Positions 46,881-56,900 of a stretch of DNA of 64,000 nucleotides are shown piece after piece (position 1 is the stretch's first letter; the number at the start of each line of letters is the position of its first letter). Source of the stretch: Paenibacillus agricola (GTDB lineage Bacteria > Bacillota > Bacilli > Paenibacillales > NBRC-103111). Both the position numbers and the translations under genes were made by a program. The notes below the pieces were generated by a model. The model saw nothing but the letters and a program-made list of their open reading frames with translations. It did no database searches and had not been told where the DNA came from. The DNA lies in the NCBI RefSeq assembly GCF_011440305.1, contig NZ_JAAOIW010000009.1, forward strand, positions 186,001 through 250,000. Reading direction: 5' to 3'.

Positions 46881-47355
46881 GCAAGTTTTTTTATGCTCGT
46901 TAGCGGTCAATATTCATTCGTTGGATAAAATTAATCCTGAATATGGCTCAATAGGTAAGTAGTAGTATTATCCCATTCCAGATCGAAGGAGAAAAATAGG
47001 GGCATCTTTGGCAATAGGCAAGGACGTTCTTCCTCGAGGCAAGCCTATAGTCGTCAAAAACCGAACAAAGGCGACGTGTTACACTATTCAGATAGTGGCA
47101 GCCGTTATGCCTCGGTTGATTACCATGAGCGTTTGAAAATGTACAGGAGCCAGTCCTCGGCTTTACAAGGAGGGGGAGGGCCTGATTGGCTGTCGACTCC
47201 GTGCGGAAGCATTCGGAGCACCGCACGTTTATCAGACTGGGGGAGGCTCAGTGTCAAACCGCGGTACTGCCGAGCGTTTACTAGTTTTATTTTACAATAA
47301 CAACTTTATTGGATATTTCATGCATATCAATAATGAAAATAGTGTCAGTTCAAAA

Positions 47356-48021
47356 TTACAGGAAATCCCCATCTGTAATGATACCCAGCCTTTTGGATTT
47401 CGTTACAGCTTCAAGCCGGGAATGCACCTGAAGCTTTTGAAACACCTGAGTAAGTGCGTATTCAAGAGATCTTTGGCTCATTAGCATCATTTCGGCAATC
47501 ATTTTATTCGTTTTTCCTTTGGCAATTTCCTTAATAATCTCAATTTCTCTAGGAATCATTTGCATCGCTTCGTCTCCCCCTTTATCTTCACCAGCCTTCA
47601 ATTTGTCTCTATATTTGTTTTTATTCAACTCTCGGAGTAAGGTGAGAGGTATGACCGCTTCTTTACGAATCGCGCAACGAATAGAACTTACTAGATGCTC
47701 CTGGGTAGCGGTCTTAGAAATAAACCCTGCCACTCCAAGCTCAATTAATTGATGGAAATAAGGAGTAATGTCAAGTCCGGTAAATATAAGAATAACTGCT
47801 TTAGGTTGAGCTGCCAACACCATCTTCGTCAGCTCGATTCCGTTTATCCCTGGCATATTTAGATCAAATAACATGACATCAAAAGCATTGCTCGTGACGA
47901 TTTGAACCACTTCATCCTCTGGGAAGCAAAAGGAGACTTGGAAATCAGATTCTTTCTCCAGCATCATTTTCGTGCCTTCCATTACCGATGGATGATCGTC
48001 GACCATTAAGATGTGTAGCAT
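47356..48021 (-). CDS. ComA-like NarL-type response regulator
   Basis: A 221-residue two-component regulator. The receiver domain (residues 1-120) has the acidic pair in VDDHP and the phosphorylated Asp 53 (LFDLNMP). The C-terminal LuxR-type helix-turn-helix is at about 155-215 (IPREIEIIKEIAKGKTNKMI). The DDHPSVMEGTKMML start and the SQRSLEYALTQVFQKLQVHS recognition region closely recall B. subtilis ComA. It overlaps the kinase gene by 16 bases, which implies a cognate pair. Targets are unknown. Confidence 0.88.
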   Translation of the reverse strand: MLHILMVDDHPSVMEGTKMMLEKESDFQVSFCFPEDEVVQIVTSNAFDVMLFDLNMPGINGIELTKMVLAAQPKAVILIFTGLDITPYFHQLIELGVAGFISKTATQEHLVSSIRCAIRKEAVIPLTLLRELNKNKYRDKLKAGEDKGGDEAMQMIPREIEIIKEIAKGKTNKMIAEMMLMSQRSLEYALTQVFQKLQVHSRLEAVTKSKRLGIITDGDFL

Positions 48022-49910
48022 AAATTCTCCTTTTTTTCATATATTTCCAATAACGTTGGCAATTTGACCCCTATTTTCAATCCGTTATTTGGTGCGGAGG
48101 AAAAGCTAATCGTTCCGTTCAGGCTCCTAATTCTTTCACGAATGCCATACACACCCATACTGTGATAGGTATTTTGAAGATTATCCAAATTTAAACCGAT
48201 ACCATTATCCTCATAATCCAAGGAAATACAGAAATCTCCTGTGTTTAAACGCAGTGTCACCTCGGTCGCATTGGAATGCTTCGAAGCGTTGGACAATAGC
48301 TCCTGGACAATTCGATAAATAGCTACAGTCAGGTCATCGCTATGCTCGGTGGGGTAATTAGCAGTGAGACGGATAACATAATCATTGCGCAGTTGTTCAG
48401 CTTGAACAAGGCTCTCCAAGGAAGCGACCAACCCAAACTCTTGCAGGAGCGGCGGACGAAGTTCGTTGCACGTTAATCGAATTTGATAGATGACATCAAG
48501 CAAACCTTCTTTAATTTCTTCTAGCTTGGCTGCAATTGGCGGATCAAATTCAAAATCGTTAATAATGGCCTCCAACTGGCGGTAATGCACGATCTGCTCT
48601 TGAAGTGCACTATCATGCAAATCCTGAGAAAGCCGTTTTCTCTCATTCTCCGAAAGTGTAAATTGCATTCTGAGCATCCATGGCGGAGCCTCGGGCTGCC
48701 CAACGATTTGTTCAATGTCCATACTAAGATTATCAATAACGAGAAAATTATCGTATAGAACATGAACATAACGAGCCAGTGTTTGCAGCCACACCTGTTT
48801 GGGTTGAACCATCAGTATCTCTGCCGATTCGTCGATACATAAGTAGATATTATTTCCTTGTCTTTCTCCGATTTTCTCAAACCACCCCCCATGAATATGG
48901 AATAAAGCATTAGCTGTAATAATCATTTGGTTGTGCGCATTCAGCGCTTTCTCTAGCCTTTTGGATAAACTCGATAAACCACAACGAACGAGTATGCCTT
49001 CAGGCGTACATTCTACGATTGCTACAGCGTCTACCTTTAAGATTTTTTTCACTTCTTTAATAAGCCTTCGTTCCAGCTCCCCTACATTTACAACGCTAAG
49101 CACATCTCGCGAGAATCGATCCAGACTGCGCTGCAGCCGATAATAACGTTCTTCGCTATAACGTAGCTTTTGCTGCTTCTCTTCTCGAAGCTCTTCATTT
49201 TTTTTCCTTAACGTTATATCGCGCAAGCAAGTAAGGATGGAAGGCTTGCCGTTAACGTAAATCAAGCTGCTTCTAGACTCTGTATAAACTAGCTTACCGT
49301 CCATTCTAATAATAACAAACTCCGTTAGGTCTGTCTCTTCACCATCCAGGATGCGTTCCATCCTGTTCTTGAGCATAGGCAGATATTCCTGGCTTAAATA
49401 CTCCCATATGGACTGCCCTATGAACTGACACGGCTGTTCCCCGCCTAATAGCTTTAGCGCAGCCTTGTTCATATATAAGAAAATGCCATCCTGATGAACA
49501 AGAACCGGCTCTGGCGATAGCTCGACAAGACGGCGATATGTCTCTTCGCTCTTCATCAAAGATTCTTCCAATTGTTTTCTGTGGATCATATCGTTAAAAG
49601 CTAATTGAAACGATTTGTCGAAACGGTTGTAATTCTCTATACGACAGCTCGCTCCTAATGCTCTTAGGCCAGCTGGATTCAAATACTCGATTAAATAATC
49701 AGAGTTGATGTCCATAGATCGCCTACTTTGCTCGATCACTTGTCGATATTTATTTTCACTCTTGGAAAGCCGCTTCCGCAGTTGGTTCACTTCTTCTTGT
49801 AGGTGTTGATTTTCAATCGCTAAAGATTCACTATCCTTCAACTGTCTATCCCCCTGAGAGCATTTCATCTGGTTGTCTTTAAAGATTTTGTTATTACTAT
49901 AAATTACCAT
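48006..49910 (-). CDS. soluble PAS/GAF-type histidine kinase, ComP-like catalytic region
   Basis: A 634-residue kinase without membrane segments. It has a coiled coil at 30-60, a shortened PAS-like stretch at 60-105, a full PAS domain at 120-235 (LVELSPEPVLVHQDGIFLYM), and a GAF-like region at 265-395. The phospho-acceptor is His 432 in ENERKRLSQDLHDSALQEQI, a HisKA_3 motif very like ComP, and the HATPase_c domain ends at about 625. Thus it keeps the ComP catalytic core but senses through cytoplasmic PAS/GAF domains rather than a membrane pheromone domain. The start is uncertain: ATG 49910 or ATG 49868, neither with a strong ribosome site. Confidence 0.88.
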   Translation of the reverse strand: MVIYSNNKIFKDNQMKCSQGDRQLKDSESLAIENQHLQEEVNQLRKRLSKSENKYRQVIEQSRRSMDINSDYLIEYLNPAGLRALGASCRIENYNRFDKSFQLAFNDMIHRKQLEESLMKSEETYRRLVELSPEPVLVHQDGIFLYMNKAALKLLGGEQPCQFIGQSIWEYLSQEYLPMLKNRMERILDGEETDLTEFVIIRMDGKLVYTESRSSLIYVNGKPSILTCLRDITLRKKNEELREEKQQKLRYSEERYYRLQRSLDRFSRDVLSVVNVGELERRLIKEVKKILKVDAVAIVECTPEGILVRCGLSSLSKRLEKALNAHNQMIITANALFHIHGGWFEKIGERQGNNIYLCIDESAEILMVQPKQVWLQTLARYVHVLYDNFLVIDNLSMDIEQIVGQPEAPPWMLRMQFTLSENERKRLSQDLHDSALQEQIVHYRQLEAIINDFEFDPPIAAKLEEIKEGLLDVIYQIRLTCNELRPPLLQEFGLVASLESLVQAEQLRNDYVIRLTANYPTEHSDDLTVAIYRIVQELLSNASKHSNATEVTLRLNTGDFCISLDYEDNGIGLNLDNLQNTYHSMGVYGIRERIRSLNGTISFSSAPNNGLKIGVKLPTLLEIYEKKENLCYTS

Positions 49911-49990
49911 ACAAGTAAAAGTTGTAGATTAGCTTTACAATTAGCATTTGTTAGTATTCCTAACATTTTGAAATGATAAATATTTATATG

Positions 49991-50010
49991 AAAAAAGCTC
50001 CAAAAGGAGC
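49991..50010 (-). terminator. short terminator after cheY
   Basis: GGCTCC-TTTT-GGAGC followed by TTTTTT on the minus strand, 8 bases after the cheY stop. The stem is short (5 bp) but GC-rich. Confidence 0.65.
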
Positions 50011-50018
50011 CTCGCAAC

Positions 50019-50378
50019 TTATTTAAGCGCGTTTTCGAGAGCTTTAATCACTCTATCGCCCTCGAAGGGTTTAACGACAAAATCCTTGGCACCAGCTACT
50101 ATTGCCATGGTAACCATCTGCTGCTGACCTACGGCCGAGCACATAATAATCTTTGCCTTCGAATGGTTTTCCCTTATTTTCTTAACTGCATCAATCCCGT
50201 TCATTACCGGCATAGTGATATCCATCGTAACAATATCGGGCTGCAATCGATTGTATTCCTCTATTGCTTCCATCCCATTCGACGCTTCCCCCACAATTTC
50301 ATGACCTGCCTTAATCAAAATTCCCTTTAACATCAGCCGCATGAAAGCCGCATCATCTACTATCAGTACTCTAGCCAT
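50019..50378 (-). CDS. cheY: CheY-type single-domain response regulator
   Basis: A 119-residue stand-alone receiver domain. It has Asp 8 and Asp 9 (VLIVDDAAFMR), the phosphorylated Asp 53 (TMDITMP), a conserved Ser 81 (CSAVG) and Lys 103 (VKPFEG). The motif set resembles Bacillus CheY, which binds the flagellar switch when phosphorylated. Here it is the last gene of the chemosensory operon and overlaps the PAS-GGDEF-EAL gene by 8 bases, so it may signal to that enzyme or to another effector. No fliM or other flagellar gene is in the window. Confidence 0.92.
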   Translation of the reverse strand: MARVLIVDDAAFMRLMLKGILIKAGHEIVGEASNGMEAIEEYNRLQPDIVTMDITMPVMNGIDAVKKIRENHSKAKIIMCSAVGQQQMVTMAIVAGAKDFVVKPFEGDRVIKALENALK

Positions 50379-52020
50379 ATATGCCTCCCTTGTATGATAG
50401 TAAGGACAGCTTTTCCCAATCGTTTGCAGGCACTGCTTTACTTATTAAAAAGCCCTGGATTTCATCACAGCGTTCTTTACGCAAAAATTCCAGTTGTTCT
50501 TTTGTTTCTACCCCCTCCGCAATTACCTTTAAGCCCAAATGCTGAGCCATAGCAATAATGGCTGACACGATCGCGGTATCCGAAGAATGATCTTTCACAT
50601 TGGTCAGAAATGACCGGTCGATCTTTAGCTTATCGACGGGTAAAATTCTTAAATACTGTAACGAGCTATAGCCGGTTCCAAAGTCGTCTATCGAAATGTG
50701 AACGCCAATAGATTTGAGCTCATTTAATATTTTAATGGCTTTTTCAGTGTCTATCATCATACTTTCTGTAATTTCCAGCTCTAAGCAGTCAGGATCAAGT
50801 CCAGTCTTCCTTAAGACACCAGAAACCATGTCGGCGAAGCCAGCTTGAAATAACTGACTTGCACTTAAATTCACTGCCACGCGTATTTTCGAATCACTTT
50901 GTCGTTGCCAACGAGCGTTTTGATGGCAAGCGGTTAGGAGTACCCACTCCCCAATATCCCCAATTATACCCGTTTGCTCTGCTAGAGGAATAAATTCATT
51001 TGGCATTACTAGCCCAAAGTCTGGATGCTGCCAGCGAAGCAATGCCTCCGCGCCGATAACACGACCGGATTCGATATTCACTTGTGGTTGATAGTGGAGA
51101 ACAAATTCTTCATTCTCTAACGCTTCCCTCAATCGATACTTCATTTCAATATGGCTGATAGCTGATTGAAGCAACTCAGGATTAAAAAAACAATAAGGCT
51201 CCTCCGTTCTCCTTGCACTATCCCTTGCAATATCGGCGTTCTTCAACAACTCCTCAGGATTCATTCCGTCTTTTGGATATACGCTGATTCCGATACTGCA
51301 ATTAACCTCGACAGGTTGCCCCTGTATGCGGATAGTTTGATAGGCAAGTGTCTGGAAGATATGACTGGAGACCGCTTCTTCGCAGCCTGTATCCGTTAAC
51401 AGTACAACAAATTCATGTCCGCCAATTCGAAATAAGGAGCCATTCTCCGGCAAACACAATACAAGTTTTTTGCTCACCTCAACAAGCAACAAATCAACTT
51501 GTCCCTGTCCAAATTTGTCATTAACTTCTTTAATTTGATTGATGCCTATGTAAAGAATAGCAAATCTCTTTCCGTACATCGTAGCCGTTGCTACCGCCTC
51601 ATTCGCTACATCATGAAAATAAATCCCGTTGGGTAATCCTGTTAAAATATCGTTGTAGGTCATATAGTGAATGATGTGTTCCGCTTCTTTCTGTCTTGTA
51701 ATGTCTTGAAGAAGCACCATTCTATACACCAAGTCTCCGTCTAATGGAATCGGGATATTAAACATATTGGCTTGAATGAAACGCCCGGCTTTATGGATAA
51801 CGATTGCACTATCCCGTCCATCCAACATCGTGCTTGAGCGCAACAGAAATTCAATGGTTTGTCCGACTATCTCTATTCTTTGGTAACCTGTCATATATAG
51901 CATAGCATCGTTGACTTCGACAATCTTTCCCGTAGGACCCAGGAGTGCGATCCCATCAAAGCTATGCTTGAACAAATGAAGAAAAGCTAACGCGGATACA
52001 TCTAATGGCCACTCCCTCAT
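50371..52020 (-). CDS. PAS-GGDEF-EAL protein, probable cyclic-di-GMP phosphodiesterase
   Basis: A 549-residue cytoplasmic protein with PAS at about 10-115, GGDEF at 118-275 and EAL at 295-540. The EAL domain has the catalytic set: EALLRW (Glu 325), VNLSASQ, ELEITES, SIDDFGTGYSS, KIDRSF and VIAEGVE. The GGDEF domain is degenerate: GGHEF at 200-204 and IGINQIKEVND in place of the usual acidic metal motif, so it is probably not a cyclase and may instead bind GTP. The predicted reaction is hydrolysis of cyclic-di-GMP to pGpG. It is the only enzyme of this kind in the window and lies inside the chemosensory operon. Confidence 0.9.
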   Translation of the reverse strand: MREWPLDVSALAFLHLFKHSFDGIALLGPTGKIVEVNDAMLYMTGYQRIEIVGQTIEFLLRSSTMLDGRDSAIVIHKAGRFIQANMFNIPIPLDGDLVYRMVLLQDITRQKEAEHIIHYMTYNDILTGLPNGIYFHDVANEAVATATMYGKRFAILYIGINQIKEVNDKFGQGQVDLLLVEVSKKLVLCLPENGSLFRIGGHEFVVLLTDTGCEEAVSSHIFQTLAYQTIRIQGQPVEVNCSIGISVYPKDGMNPEELLKNADIARDSARRTEEPYCFFNPELLQSAISHIEMKYRLREALENEEFVLHYQPQVNIESGRVIGAEALLRWQHPDFGLVMPNEFIPLAEQTGIIGDIGEWVLLTACHQNARWQRQSDSKIRVAVNLSASQLFQAGFADMVSGVLRKTGLDPDCLELEITESMMIDTEKAIKILNELKSIGVHISIDDFGTGYSSLQYLRILPVDKLKIDRSFLTNVKDHSSDTAIVSAIIAMAQHLGLKVIAEGVETKEQLEFLRKERCDEIQGFLISKAVPANDWEKLSLLSYKGGIYG

Positions 52021-52037
52021 ACCCTACACCCTTCCAC

Positions 52038-53078
52038 TCACATAAACGACAATATGTGTTGGTATATGCGAGGAAGCGCTACTTGCCTGTCAGCCAACCC
52101 TGCTTCAAAAATAACCTTCGGCATGCCATAGACAATGCATGATTCTTCTGCCTCTACAAGTATGCGCCCCTGATGTTTACGAACCATCCGACAGCCTTCC
52201 AACCCATCGTTCCCCATCCCGGTCAGAACCACTGCCAGTAGCTTATCTTCAAAGATAGGTGCTGCGGATTCTAATGTGACGTTTACCGACGGTTTATATA
52301 GCATAACTGGCTCCTCCGTCACCTTAAGGGTCTTACTACCGTCCGGCCATTTACGAATCAATGTCTGGTACCCGGAAGGGGCAATATAAATCGTCCCTGG
52401 CTGTAATAGATCTCCATCCTGCGCCTCCCTTACACGCATCTGACAAATATTATTAAATCTTTCGGCGAGCGGACCCGTAAATCCCGGGGGCATGTGCTGA
52501 ATCACGATGATGCTAGCATTAAAATCAGGGGAAAACCGTGGCAAGATTGTCTGTAATGCTGACGGCCCCCCGGTTGAGCAGCCAATAACCAATAAATCGT
52601 AAGAGGGATTTAAACTATGGCCTTCTCTCAAGATGGGTGAATCCACCACGGTTTCTTGGATAGATCGGTTTGCAATTTTGGCTGTAGCTGCAATCTTCAT
52701 TCTTTCCAAAAAGTCGTTTAATACCAAGCTGTCTAATGACTCGTGAATGAGGGATTCCTTCAGAAAAAAATCAATTGCCCCCAGCTGTAGAGCTTGAATG
52801 GTTGCTTGTGTCCCCTCGCCGGTTTGGCTGCTTAACATAACTACAGGAACGGGGTGCTCTTTCATGATCAACTCAAGTGCTTCAATACCGCCCATGCCCG
52901 GCATTTCTACGTCCATTGTGATGACATCTGGCTTAAACCTTTGGAGCTTCTCAATGGCTTCAATGCCATTTCTGGCAATGCCCACAATATAGAAAGCTGG
53001 ATCCTTTTCGAACAATAAACTGACGGCACGTCTCATGAAAGCTGAGTCATCAACGATCAAAACACCGTATTGTTTCAT
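52038..53078 (-). CDS. cheB: CheB protein-glutamate methylesterase
   Basis: A 346-residue enzyme that removes methyl groups from, and deamidates, the receptor, resetting its signalling state. The receiver domain is at 1-120, with Asp 56 (TMDVEMP). The esterase domain at about 160-345 has the catalytic Ser in IGCSTGGPSA, His in QHMPPGF and Asp in GMGNDG. The receiver is expected to be phosphorylated by CheA. It overlaps cheR by 4 bases. Together with cheR it shows that this pathway uses adaptation. Confidence 0.93.
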   Translation of the reverse strand: MKQYGVLIVDDSAFMRRAVSLLFEKDPAFYIVGIARNGIEAIEKLQRFKPDVITMDVEMPGMGGIEALELIMKEHPVPVVMLSSQTGEGTQATIQALQLGAIDFFLKESLIHESLDSLVLNDFLERMKIAATAKIANRSIQETVVDSPILREGHSLNPSYDLLVIGCSTGGPSALQTILPRFSPDFNASIIVIQHMPPGFTGPLAERFNNICQMRVREAQDGDLLQPGTIYIAPSGYQTLIRKWPDGSKTLKVTEEPVMLYKPSVNVTLESAAPIFEDKLLAVVLTGMGNDGLEGCRMVRKHQGRILVEAEESCIVYGMPKVIFEAGLADRQVALPRIYQHILSFM

Positions 53079-53923
53079 TGAGAACCCCCACTCTTTCGAT
53101 AATAGTGTGTTGTTGCCGTATTTATGGTCTGAAATTCCTCAATCATTCCAGTTATAGTCTCCGCGTGCCCAAGAAATAAATACCCGCCAGGCTTCAACCA
53201 TTGTGATAAATGCTGAATGACTTGGCGAACTGTCGGCTGGTCAAAGTAGATCAATACATTTCGGCAAAAAATAACATCCATTAAAGGCCGATCCTGAGAG
53301 GAAGCCTTGCGATCCTCATCAGTTAGATTGATGTGGCTGAATTGCACACGTTCACGGATGCTGTCGCGTAATCGATAGCCCAACTCATCCTTAATGAAGA
53401 ACTTGTTCTTCATCTCCTGCGGCGTTCGCCGGAAGCACATAGAGGTTTTACTATACCAACCTTGTTCCGCCAGTTGAAGCACCTTTCTGTTAATATCTGT
53501 TGCGTAAATTTCAACCTTGGAAAGGGGAATTACATGGGAATTAGCGATGGACATCGCAATCGTATAAGGCTCCTCTCCTGTTGAGCAAGCCGCACTCCAA
53601 ATTCGAATCGAATCGTTAGCTGCCAGCTTCGGAAGTACATTGTTCATCATCTCTTGCATTTGCATCTCTTCCCGAAAAAAATAGGTTTCGTTAATTGTAA
53701 TCGATTCTACTAGCGTATCCCATTCTCCCGGAGTCGCCTCCAAATACAGCAGATAGTCTCTAAGGGATACCTGCAAGGCTCCCAGCCTTTGCTGCACCTT
53801 CGAGTTAAGCGAAAACAAATTGTCGTCGTACTTGATTCCGCAGTACTTATGAATCATTGCTGACAGCTCCAATAATACGGGATTCTGTTCATCATCATGC
53901 AAATTTGATTGTTGTTCACCCAT
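53075..53923 (-). CDS. cheR: CheR protein-glutamate methyltransferase
   Basis: A 282-residue S-adenosylmethionine-dependent methylase acting on receptor glutamates. The N-terminal helical CheR domain is followed by the methyltransferase fold: SITINETYFFRE, IWSAACSTGEEPYTIAM (SAM loop), IYATDINRKVL, and VIFCRNVLIYFD. No C-terminal TPR or pentapeptide-binding extension is seen. The ATG at 53923 follows AAAGGAGAG and is preferred over upstream starts. It lies 22 bases after the receptor stop. Confidence 0.93.
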   Translation of the reverse strand: MGEQQSNLHDDEQNPVLLELSAMIHKYCGIKYDDNLFSLNSKVQQRLGALQVSLRDYLLYLEATPGEWDTLVESITINETYFFREEMQMQEMMNNVLPKLAANDSIRIWSAACSTGEEPYTIAMSIANSHVIPLSKVEIYATDINRKVLQLAEQGWYSKTSMCFRRTPQEMKNKFFIKDELGYRLRDSIRERVQFSHINLTDEDRKASSQDRPLMDVIFCRNVLIYFDQPTVRQVIQHLSQWLKPGGYLFLGHAETITGMIEEFQTINTATTHYYRKSGGSQ

Positions 53924-53945
53924 GACTTCTCTCTCCTTTAGAACT

Positions 53946-56900
53946 TTATTGAAGTGCAATGAAAGCATTCTTAATCATAATGGCTTGTTCGGTAAGGACC
54001 TTTGTGGTTACTACCGTACGTTGGACATCTCGAATGTTCTGCTGCACAATACGATCCGTTTCGGAGAGAGAGAAGTCCAGATTTTTCATTTCACTTGCTT
54101 GCTGGTTGATCGAATCATTTACCTCCAAGGCTTGCTGCGTGACACCCTGCATCGTCTTCACAATGATTTTTCCGTGCTGTGACTGTTCCCGCGTTGCAGT
54201 CGTTACTTGATGCATCTGTTCCCGCGCATTGATGACACCTCTCACAACTTCCTCGAATGCTGTCACTTGTTCCTTCGCTGCCTGGGTAACCATCAATGAT
54301 TGCTTAGCTACGACTTCTACGGAACGCACGATTTCTTTGCCTTGCTTCGCCTGCTCAATTGTAGCCGTGGTCACCTGACGAACCTGATCACGCGCACTGA
54401 CAATTCCTTTGGCTATTTCTTCAATCCCGATAACTTGTTCCTTTACAGCCTGTGTGACCATTGCTGCTTGCTTTGATACGTTATCCGCTGCTCGAACGAT
54501 GTCTTTTCCTTGCTTGGACTGTTCACCAGTTGCCACTGTTATTTGTCTTACCTGTTCTCTCGCATTGACGATGCCTTGAATAATTTCCTCAACTCCGGCA
54601 GCTTGCTCTTTAACGGCGAGGGTAACCATCGCTGCTTGCTTCGCTACGTTCTCAACGGAACGAACAATATCCTGTCCCTGCTTCGCCTGCTCACTGGCGG
54701 CTATTGTCACTTGGCGTACTTGCTCTCTTGCATTTACAATACCCTTGATAACTTCTTCTACTTGCAGGGTTTGTTCCTTCATCGCCACCGAGACAAGTGC
54801 CGCTTGATCTCTTACACTGACCACAGTACGAATGATTTCCTTTCCCTGCTTGGCCTGCTCGCCTGTCGCATATGTTACTTGGCGAACCTGCTCCCTTGCA
54901 TTTGCAATCCCGATAATAATTTCTTCAACACCCGCGGATTGCTCTTTAACCGCTAGTGTAACCATCGTAGCTTGCCTTGTTACATTTTCGACAGAAATCG
55001 CGATTTCCTTCCCCTGCTTGGCTTGCTCGCCTGTCGCCACTGTAACTTGACGCACCTGTTCGCGTGCATTGGCCACACCTTTAATAATTTCCTCAACGCC
55101 AATTGCTTGTTCACGGACAGCAATGGTTACACGTTCGGACTGTGCTGTCACAGCTTGAACTGACCTAACAATGTCTTTGGATTGCTTCACTTGCTCAATA
55201 GTGGCCTTGGTTACTTGACGCATCTGCTCCCTGGCGTTGCCTACACCTTTTAGAATATCATCAACACCAAGCGCTTGTTCTTTGGTAGCTAGTGTCACCA
55301 TTTCAGTCTGACTTGTCAATATTTCCACAGACTTTACCAACTGTTCGCTGCCTTTTGTCTGCTCTACGGTTGCTGTCATCACTTGACGAATTTCTATGGT
55401 AATTCCTTGGACGCCAGTCACGATTTTATCAATAGCCCTGCCTGTTTCATCCGCCAATCGATTTCCTTGCTCAACCTTTTCATTACCTACTTGAATGGCC
55501 TTAATCGCAGCATCTGTTTCGCCCTGGATACCTTTGATCAAGAGTGCGATTTCCTTTGTTGCTTTTGCACTCCTCTCGGCAAGCTTACGAACCTCATCGG
55601 CAACTACAGCAAAGCCTTTGCCATGCTCACCTGCCCTTGCAGCCTCAATGGCTGCATTCAAAGCCAGAAGATTCGTTTGTTCTGCGATATCATTAATCAC
55701 TTCAATGATGCTGCCTATCTCTTCAGAGCTCTTTCCCAGATTATTCATAACACCCGCTGCTTGCATGACTACTTCTCCGATTTCTTTCATTCCGTTCATA
55801 GACTGGTTGATCGCCTTCTGGCCGTCTAAAGCATCCGTTTGCACCTTTTCAGACAAACCATTTACCGTTTGTGCATTTTTGGAAACCTGCTCAATCGATA
55901 CAGCCATTTGCTGAATGGCTGCTGACGTATTCGAAGTAGTCTTCTGTAGCTCATCCGCATTAACGGAGACACTGCGAACCGACTTGCCCATCTGCTCAAT
56001 AGCAGCGGACACTTGTTCAACAGAGCTCGCTGTACTTTCTGCGTTGCCAGCTACTTGTTGAATAGATACAACCATTTCTTCAATAGCGGCGGTGGTTTCC
56101 ATGGCTGATGCGGTAAGATTCTCGGCATTACCAGCTACGCCTTTGATCGATTTGCCCATTTGTTCAATTGAGGCGGACATTTGCTCGACTGAGCCTGCGG
56201 TACTTTGCGAATTTCCCGCCACCTGTTGGATCGAAGCGGCAAGCTCAATTACCGCTTTGCTGGTTTCTTCAGCAGAACCCGATAAGTTGGTAGCATTGTC
56301 CGCTACGCCTTTGATCGATTTACCCATTTGCTCAATGGAAGCGGACACCTGCTCAACTGAACTCGCAGTGCTCTCCGAATTGCCTGCTACCTGTTGAACG
56401 GAGGCTACCATCTCTTGAATGGCAGATGCCATTTCTTCAGAGGTTGCTGTTAAACTTGCGGCGTTGCCAGCTACGCCTTTCACTGAGCTGCCTAATTGTT
56501 CGATGGAAACAGAGATTTGTTCGACCGAGCTGGCAGAGCTGGATGCGTTCCCTGCCACCTGCTGGATCGAAGCAACGGTTTCTTGAATAGCCGCTGCGGT
56601 TTCTTCGGACGACGCCTTCAAGCTTTCTGCATTATCGGACACTCCTTGAATCGATTTACCCATTTCTTCGAGTGCTGCGGAAATTTGTTCAATCGAGCTT
56701 ACCGTGCTTTCTGCATTTCCTGCGACCTGTTGAATGGAGGCAACGGTCTCTTGAATCGCTGCTGCAGTCTCATCGGCCGAAGCTGTTAAACTTTCAGCGT
56801 TATCCTTAACGCTTACCACTGACTTAGAAACTTGATCGATAGAGGCGGAGATTTGCTCGACGAAGCTGGCCGTACTCTCCGCATTGCCTGCTACCTGTTG

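Noticed and set aside
46948-47226. 92-residue minus-strand reading frame
   Set aside because: Composition is that of a chance frame, with many Cys and His scattered, no ribosome site and no family.
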